A stretch of DNA of 21,144 bases from Treponema sp. (GTDB lineage Bacteria; Spirochaetota; Spirochaetia; Treponematales; Breznakiellaceae): the NCBI GenBank assembly GCA_031280065.1, contig JAITHH010000037.1, positions 1 to 21,144 of the forward strand, written 5' to 3'. Both the position numbers and the translations under genes were made by a program. Position 1 is the first letter of the stretch. Every line of letters begins with the position of its first letter. The notes under the pieces were generated by a model. That model saw only the letters and a list, made by a program, of their open reading frames with translations, made no database searches and was not told the DNA's origin. Below, piece after piece: positions 17,105 through 21,144 of the stretch.

Positions 17105-19513
17105 ATGTCTGAACAAAGTATGGTGCCTATTGAGCAGCTCCTCCCTAATAGACTGCCGGTAGTAGCCCTCATGGGCCGTCCCATTTTCCCCGGAATTTTC
17201 ACGCCGATCATGATTGGAAACCCCACGGACGTGCGGGTCGTGGACGAGGCGGTCTCCCGTGACGGCGTTATCGGCCTGGTCCTGCTCCAGCAGGAAAGCG
17301 ATCCGCCCAGCATCTCGGACCTCTACAAAGTCGGTACGGCTGCCAAAATTGTCAAAAAAATCAACCTCCCCGACGGAGGCGTGAATATTTTTATCTCTAC
17401 CATCAAGCGGTTCCGGATCAAGAAGACCCTCAACCCGTCCAACCCGATTGTAGCCGCGGTAGCCTATCTGAATGACGAGGAAGACGATACCAACGAGGTC
17501 AAAGCCCTGACCAGGGCCCTTATCAGCGAGATGAAGCAGATTTCCGAGAATAACCCCCTGTTCTCGGAAGAGATGCGGCTGAACATGATCAACATCGATC
17601 ATCCCGGCAAAATCGCCGACTTTATCGCCAGCATCCTCAACATCGACCGGGTAGAACAGCAGAAGATACTGGAGGTACTCAACGTCCGTAAACGGATGGA
17701 GCAGGTGCTGGTATTCATCAAGAAGGAACAGGAACTGCTGCGGATTCAGAAACAGATACAGAAGGAGATCAACGAGAAGATCGAGAAGTCCCAGCGGGAT
17801 TATTTCTTGAAGGAGGAACTCAAGGCCATCAAGAAGGAACTGGGCATGACTGCGGACGCCAAAAGTTCCGATTATCAGCGGTTTAAGGAGAAGTTCGATG
17901 TCTTCCATTTCGAGGGGGAAATAAAAGAGGCGGTGGATCAGGAGCTGGAGAAATTCAACCTGATGGAGCCCAACTCGGCGGAATTCACCATTACGCGGAA
18001 CTACCTGGACATGATTGCCAGCCTTCCGTGGGGCGGCCCGGAGCCGGAGAACTTCGACCTCCGCAGCGCCCAGGAGATTCTTGAGCGGGACCACTACGGC
18101 CTCAAGGATGTGAAGAACCGGATTGCTGAGTATCTGGCGGTACGGAAGCTGCGGCAGGACACGGCGGGCGGCGGCGTGCCTTCGGGTTCTATCGTGTGCC
18201 TCGTAGGGCCGCCGGGCGTGGGGAAAACGTCGGTGGGTAAGTCCATTGCGCGGGCGCTGGGCAAGCAGTTCTTCCGGTTTTCCGTGGGGGGGATGCGGGA
18301 CGAGGCGGAGATCAAGGGCCACCGCCGGACCTATATCGGCGCGATGCCGGGGAAGATCATCCAGGGTCTCAAGATCGTCAAAACCAAGTCGCCGGTCTTC
18401 ATGATCGACGAGATTGACAAGATGGGGACCAGTTTCCAGGGGGACCCGGCCAGCGCCCTTTTGGAGGTGCTGGACCCGGAGCAAAATATCAGTTTCCGGG
18501 ATCACTACCTGGACTTGCCCTTTGATATTTCCCATGTGTTCTTCATCGTTACCGCCAACACCTTGGACACCATTCCCGTGCCCCTCCTGGACCGGATGGA
18601 GATCATCGAACTCCCCGGTTACATCGACACGGAGAAGCTGGAGATTGCCAAGCGCTACCTCATCCCCAAGAGCCTGGAGAAGAACGGCCTGCGGAAGAGT
18701 CAGGTCCGTTACTCACGCGATTCCCTGCTCCACATTGCCAATGGCTATGCGCGGGAGGCGGGGGTGCGGAACTTCGAGAAGAATCTGGACAAGATACACC
18801 GGAAGCTGGCCAAGCAGATCGTGGAGGAGCAGGAGGCCGCGCCAAAGCAGGAAGAAAGTCCGCCCGCGCCGGAAACCGGGGGGGAGAAATTCACCATAGA
18901 TACCAAGACGATTGAAAAGCATCTGGGTAAGCCCATGTTCCCCGCGGATATGCTCAAGCGGGCGGACCGTCCGGGTATGTCCGTTGGTCTGGCCTGGACC
19001 AGCATGGGGGGCGATACGCTGGTAATCGAGGCGATTTCTGTGCCCGGCAAGGAGGGTCTGACCCTGACAGGCAAGATGGGGGATATTATGAAGGAGAGCG
19101 CGGCCATTGCCATGACCTACGCCCGCAAGCTGGGGGCGGAGCGCTACGGTCTGGACGCGGACTGGTTTGAGAAGAACCATATCCACCTGCATATCCCAGA
19201 GGGGGCGACTCCCAAGGACGGCCCTTCGGCGGGAATTACGATGGCGACCGCGCTGCTCTCCCTGATGCGGAACAAGACTATCACGGGCCGCATGGTGATG
19301 ACCGGCGAGCTGAGTCTGACCGGCCAGGTGCTGCCCATTGGGGGCTTGAAAGAGAAGACGGTGGCGGCCCAGCGCAACAAGGCGCGGCATATTATTATTC
19401 CAAAGCAGAATGTACGGGACCTGGACGAGATTCCTGAGCATGTAAAGAAGGGGCTGGAGTTTCACCCGGTGGATCGTTTTGAAGAAGTGCTGCGTCTGGC
19501 GCTGCCGGATTGA
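17105..19513 (+). CDS. lon: ATP-dependent Lon protease
   Basis: The 802-aa protein has the complete LonA layout: a LON substrate-binding domain (about 15-205), a coiled-coil helical region rich in Glu/Lys (205-260), an AAA+ module with Walker A GPPGVGKT at 368-375 and Walker B VFMIDE at 431-436, and a C-terminal protease with catalytic Ser708 (DGPSAG) and Lys751 (GGLKEK). It degrades misfolded and regulatory proteins in the cytoplasm. A Pro/Glu-rich insert (about 577-595) lies between the AAA+ lid and the protease domain. AAGGTGGG precedes ATG 17105. The 197 bp upstream contain an A+T-rich TATAAA at 17054-17059 that might be a -10 element, but no clear -35 or heat-shock operator. Confidence 0.97.
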   Translation: MSEQSMVPIEQLLPNRLPVVALMGRPIFPGIFTPIMIGNPTDVRVVDEAVSRDGVIGLVLLQQESDPPSISDLYKVGTAAKIVKKINLPDGGVNIFISTIKRFRIKKTLNPSNPIVAAVAYLNDEEDDTNEVKALTRALISEMKQISENNPLFSEEMRLNMINIDHPGKIADFIASILNIDRVEQQKILEVLNVRKRMEQVLVFIKKEQELLRIQKQIQKEINEKIEKSQRDYFLKEELKAIKKELGMTADAKSSDYQRFKEKFDVFHFEGEIKEAVDQELEKFNLMEPNSAEFTITRNYLDMIASLPWGGPEPENFDLRSAQEILERDHYGLKDVKNRIAEYLAVRKLRQDTAGGGVPSGSIVCLVGPPGVGKTSVGKSIARALGKQFFRFSVGGMRDEAEIKGHRRTYIGAMPGKIIQGLKIVKTKSPVFMIDEIDKMGTSFQGDPASALLEVLDPEQNISFRDHYLDLPFDISHVFFIVTANTLDTIPVPLLDRMEIIELPGYIDTEKLEIAKRYLIPKSLEKNGLRKSQVRYSRDSLLHIANGYAREAGVRNFEKNLDKIHRKLAKQIVEEQEAAPKQEESPPAPETGGEKFTIDTKTIEKHLGKPMFPADMLKRADRPGMSVGLAWTSMGGDTLVIEAISVPGKEGLTLTGKMGDIMKESAAIAMTYARKLGAERYGLDADWFEKNHIHLHIPEGATPKDGPSAGITMATALLSLMRNKTITGRMVMTGELSLTGQVLPIGGLKEKTVAAQRNKARHIIIPKQNVRDLDEIPEHVKKGLEFHPVDRFEEVLRLALPD

Positions 19514-19566
19514 GTGTCGCGGGGGCTCCGTGCCCCTGGCCCCCCTCCTCCCCGGCCCTCTGTTTG
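19514..19566. repeat. G+C-rich hairpin block between lon and the LacI-family gene
   Basis: The 53-bp convergent gap holds GGGGC-TCCGT-GCCCC near 19524-19537 followed by runs of C. The base pattern resembles the block at 4036-4130. It might serve as a bidirectional terminator, although no T run is present. Confidence 0.4.
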
Positions 19567-20607
19567 CTATGGGCGCAGAGCCTTATCGCCCTCTTTTGAC
19601 ACCGATCCCCTGTCCACTAGAAAGAGATTCAGCCGTACTTCTTTGTCAACAACACGGCCCTGCTCCCGCCGTTCCTGGAAAAGCGAAATAGATGTTACGC
19701 CGATTTCATCATAGGGTATACCAATTGATGTAATAGGAGGGCTGCAAATACTCGAAAGCGTATTGTCATACCCAATAATCGATACGTCTTCAGGAACCCG
19801 CAGATCGGCTTCATAAAGGTATTGCAACGCCCCGCATACCAGCATATCGGAGGTAAAGAAGCACGCTATGGGCGGCTTTTTCCCGTTTGCCGTGATTATT
19901 TTCTTCATGGCCTCATAGCCGTATTCTGCGCGGTAGCCGCCGGTCAGAACTATCATCTTCTCATCCAGGGGGGCATTATTCGCCTTGAGGGTTTCCGCAA
20001 ACCCTTTGAAGCGGTTCGTTTCCACTGCCCCGGAATTACATTCCCTTCCGATAAAGCCAATGTTCCGGTGGCCAAAACTAAGAAATTGTTGTGCGGCGAG
20101 GGCGGAACCGCAAAAGTCATCGAGCAGCACTTTGTCCACGCCGCTGAGTTTCAGGGGGCGCTCGATCATGATAACCGGGATTTCCATGTTCATGAGTTTT
20201 TTGGTTACACTTGGACTGACCAATACGGGCGCGGTAAAAATGAGCCCTTCAACGAGGCTGCTGATACCGGCGTGGAGTATGTGTTCCGCAAGATCATGGA
20301 CCGGTTCGATATAGACCGGGAGTATGTGATAGCCGCATCGTAACGCGGCGGTTTTCAAGGACATCGATATGTTTGAGAAGAACGGGTTATTCATGTCAGG
20401 GGATAAAATATTACCGATGATGCCGGTACGCCGGTTCTTCAAGGCGCTTGCCATTCGGTTAGGAACGTATTTAAAGGTGTTTATGGAATCCAGAACCCTT
20501 TGACGGGTCTTTTCGGCTACATAGCCTTTATTGTTTACCACTCGTGTAACCGTGGCTTTTGAGACTCCGGCGTGTTTTGCGACGTCTTTTATTCGGGCAT
20601 TGGCCAT
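19567..20607 (-). CDS. LacI/GalR-family transcriptional regulator
   Basis: The 346-aa protein begins with the LacI helix-turn-helix (IKDVAKHAGVSKATVTRVVN, residues 6-25) and the hinge YVPNRMASALKNRRTGIIG, followed by a periplasmic-binding-protein-like sensor domain with the usual IPVIMIER and VSIIGYDN segments. It should bind a sugar or related small molecule and control transport or catabolic genes. No such genes lie in the window. It starts 3 bp after the stop of the surface-protein gene, leaving little room for its own promoter. The ribosome site is poor. The codon use is visibly more A+T-rich than in lon, which may point to recent acquisition. Confidence 0.9.
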   Translation of the reverse strand: MANARIKDVAKHAGVSKATVTRVVNNKGYVAEKTRQRVLDSINTFKYVPNRMASALKNRRTGIIGNILSPDMNNPFFSNISMSLKTAALRCGYHILPVYIEPVHDLAEHILHAGISSLVEGLIFTAPVLVSPSVTKKLMNMEIPVIMIERPLKLSGVDKVLLDDFCGSALAAQQFLSFGHRNIGFIGRECNSGAVETNRFKGFAETLKANNAPLDEKMIVLTGGYRAEYGYEAMKKIITANGKKPPIACFFTSDMLVCGALQYLYEADLRVPEDVSIIGYDNTLSSICSPPITSIGIPYDEIGVTSISLFQERREQGRVVDKEVRLNLFLVDRGSVSKEGDKALRP

Positions 20608-20610
20608 TTG

Positions 20611-21144
20611 CTATACCGTCTTACGGTAGCGGAAACATGCCGGAAAAGCAAGCAAGGGATCGTTTGCGCCTGCGGGCGTTTGAGCGGCGCGGCTAGGTAT
20701 GCTTTTAAATTCTGATTTAGTTTCCAATGGACCATACTCGCCGTCTTGTTTTATGATGGCGGCTTTTTCAGGCTTGAGCGTTACCTGCTTCTTCGTTTCG
20801 TCCCACGAGCAAGCGCCGGTTTCGCCGTCAGCCCTCGTATACTTGCCGTTCCCGTCAAGTACATGATTATGATCCTCATCACGTACGGCGCTATTCTTCG
20901 TATAGGTCACGCTTGCCGCGCCTGCGGCTGTTGCGAAAAACTCGATCTTTACGCTATTCACCGTTGGTTTCGGCTTGTCCGCGGCGATAACCTTCTCCGT
21001 TGGGATGCTGGTTATGCTGCCGGTAAATCCTGCGCGGCTTACCGTTACGGTTAGGCGCTTGTCCAGGTCGGCAGCCGTCATACCGCCTCTGTATTCATCA
21101 TATCGCAGCCCGCCATGACCATGATGAATGACAGCGCCATCGCC
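20611..21144 (-). CDS. C-terminal part of a probable secreted repeat protein (cut by window edge)
   Basis: The frame is open from the right edge of the window; an internal ATG at 21081 gives 156 residues, but codons continue upstream without a stop, so the gene probably begins outside. The segment TAADLDKRLTVTVSRAGFTG resembles repeat units of large bacterial surface proteins with Ig-like beta domains. A later part (VKIEFFATAAGAASVTYTKNS) is also beta-rich. The tail (LLAFPACFRYRKTV) has no obvious anchor. Function is unknown. It lies 3 bp upstream of the LacI-family gene, with an inverted repeat TACCGT-CTT-ACGGTA (20614-20628) over its last codons. Confidence 0.6.
   Translation of the reverse strand, partial: GDGAVIHHGHGGLRYDEYRGGMTAADLDKRLTVTVSRAGFTGSITSIPTEKVIAADKPKPTVNSVKIEFFATAAGAASVTYTKNSAVRDEDHNHVLDGNGKYTRADGETGACSWDETKKQVTLKPEKAAIIKQDGEYGPLETKSEFKSIPSRAAQTPAGANDPLLAFPACFRYRKTV

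Noticed and set aside
17090..18535. 481-codon open frame antisense to lon
   Set aside because: It lies wholly opposite conserved Lon sequence, has low-complexity His/Leu/Arg composition and no ribosome site; it is a shadow of high-G+C codon use.

Overview
The window looks like a chromosomal segment from a treponeme-type spirochaete, probably a relative of the termite-gut treponemes. The evidence is two FlaB-type periplasmic flagellins starting MIINHN, followed on the same strand by flaG, fliD, a conserved hypothetical, a membrane PilZ protein, an 87-residue hypothetical, tsaE and tsaB. As I recall, this order matches the flagellin/fliD region of Treponema pallidum. The nitrogenase-like genes and the moderately high G+C fit gut treponemes. 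The genus and species cannot be read from the sequence.

Left part (1-4250, mostly minus strand). The 5' end of a probable citrate synthase gene is cut by the window edge. Upstream of it is a compact three-gene operon, D-K-H, encoding two nitrogenase component-1-like subunits and a NifH-like ATP-dependent reductase. Both component-1 subunits keep the three P-cluster-type cysteines, and D keeps the cofactor-type cysteine. D has lost the residues that define a true N2-reducing pocket. The operon has a TTGACA-N17-TATTCT promoter overlapped by a perfect 8+8 inverted repeat, so it is probably repressed by a dedicated regulator. This is the most likely under-described system in the window.

Middle left (4207-6376, plus strand). 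A preQ1-I-like riboswitch candidate precedes a YhhQ-family queuosine-precursor transporter. A lipoprotein with a GH18 glycosidase domain follows.

Centre (6377-14544, minus strand). This is a flagellar locus read right to left: sigma-28-like promoter, flaB, flaB, a strong intrinsic terminator, flaG, fliD, a hypothetical with a possible beta-grasp N-terminus, PilZ, an 87-aa protein, tsaE, tsaB. Genes from flaG to tsaB are tightly packed or overlapping. Core flagellin output can therefore be set apart from cap protein, c-di-GMP effector and tRNA t6A modification genes.

14771-15895 is a graveyard of three partial copies of the 3' end of one repeat-rich gene, two in tandem on minus and one inverted on plus. 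One copy is interrupted by a ~110-bp palindromic insert. The family may be Rpn-like transposase/nuclease.

Right part. A hydroxypyruvate-isomerase-like sugar isomerase and an ATP-dependent Lon protease lie on plus. A LacI-family regulator and the C-terminal part of a probable surface repeat protein lie on minus at the right edge. G+C-rich palindromic blocks occur in two intergenic regions.
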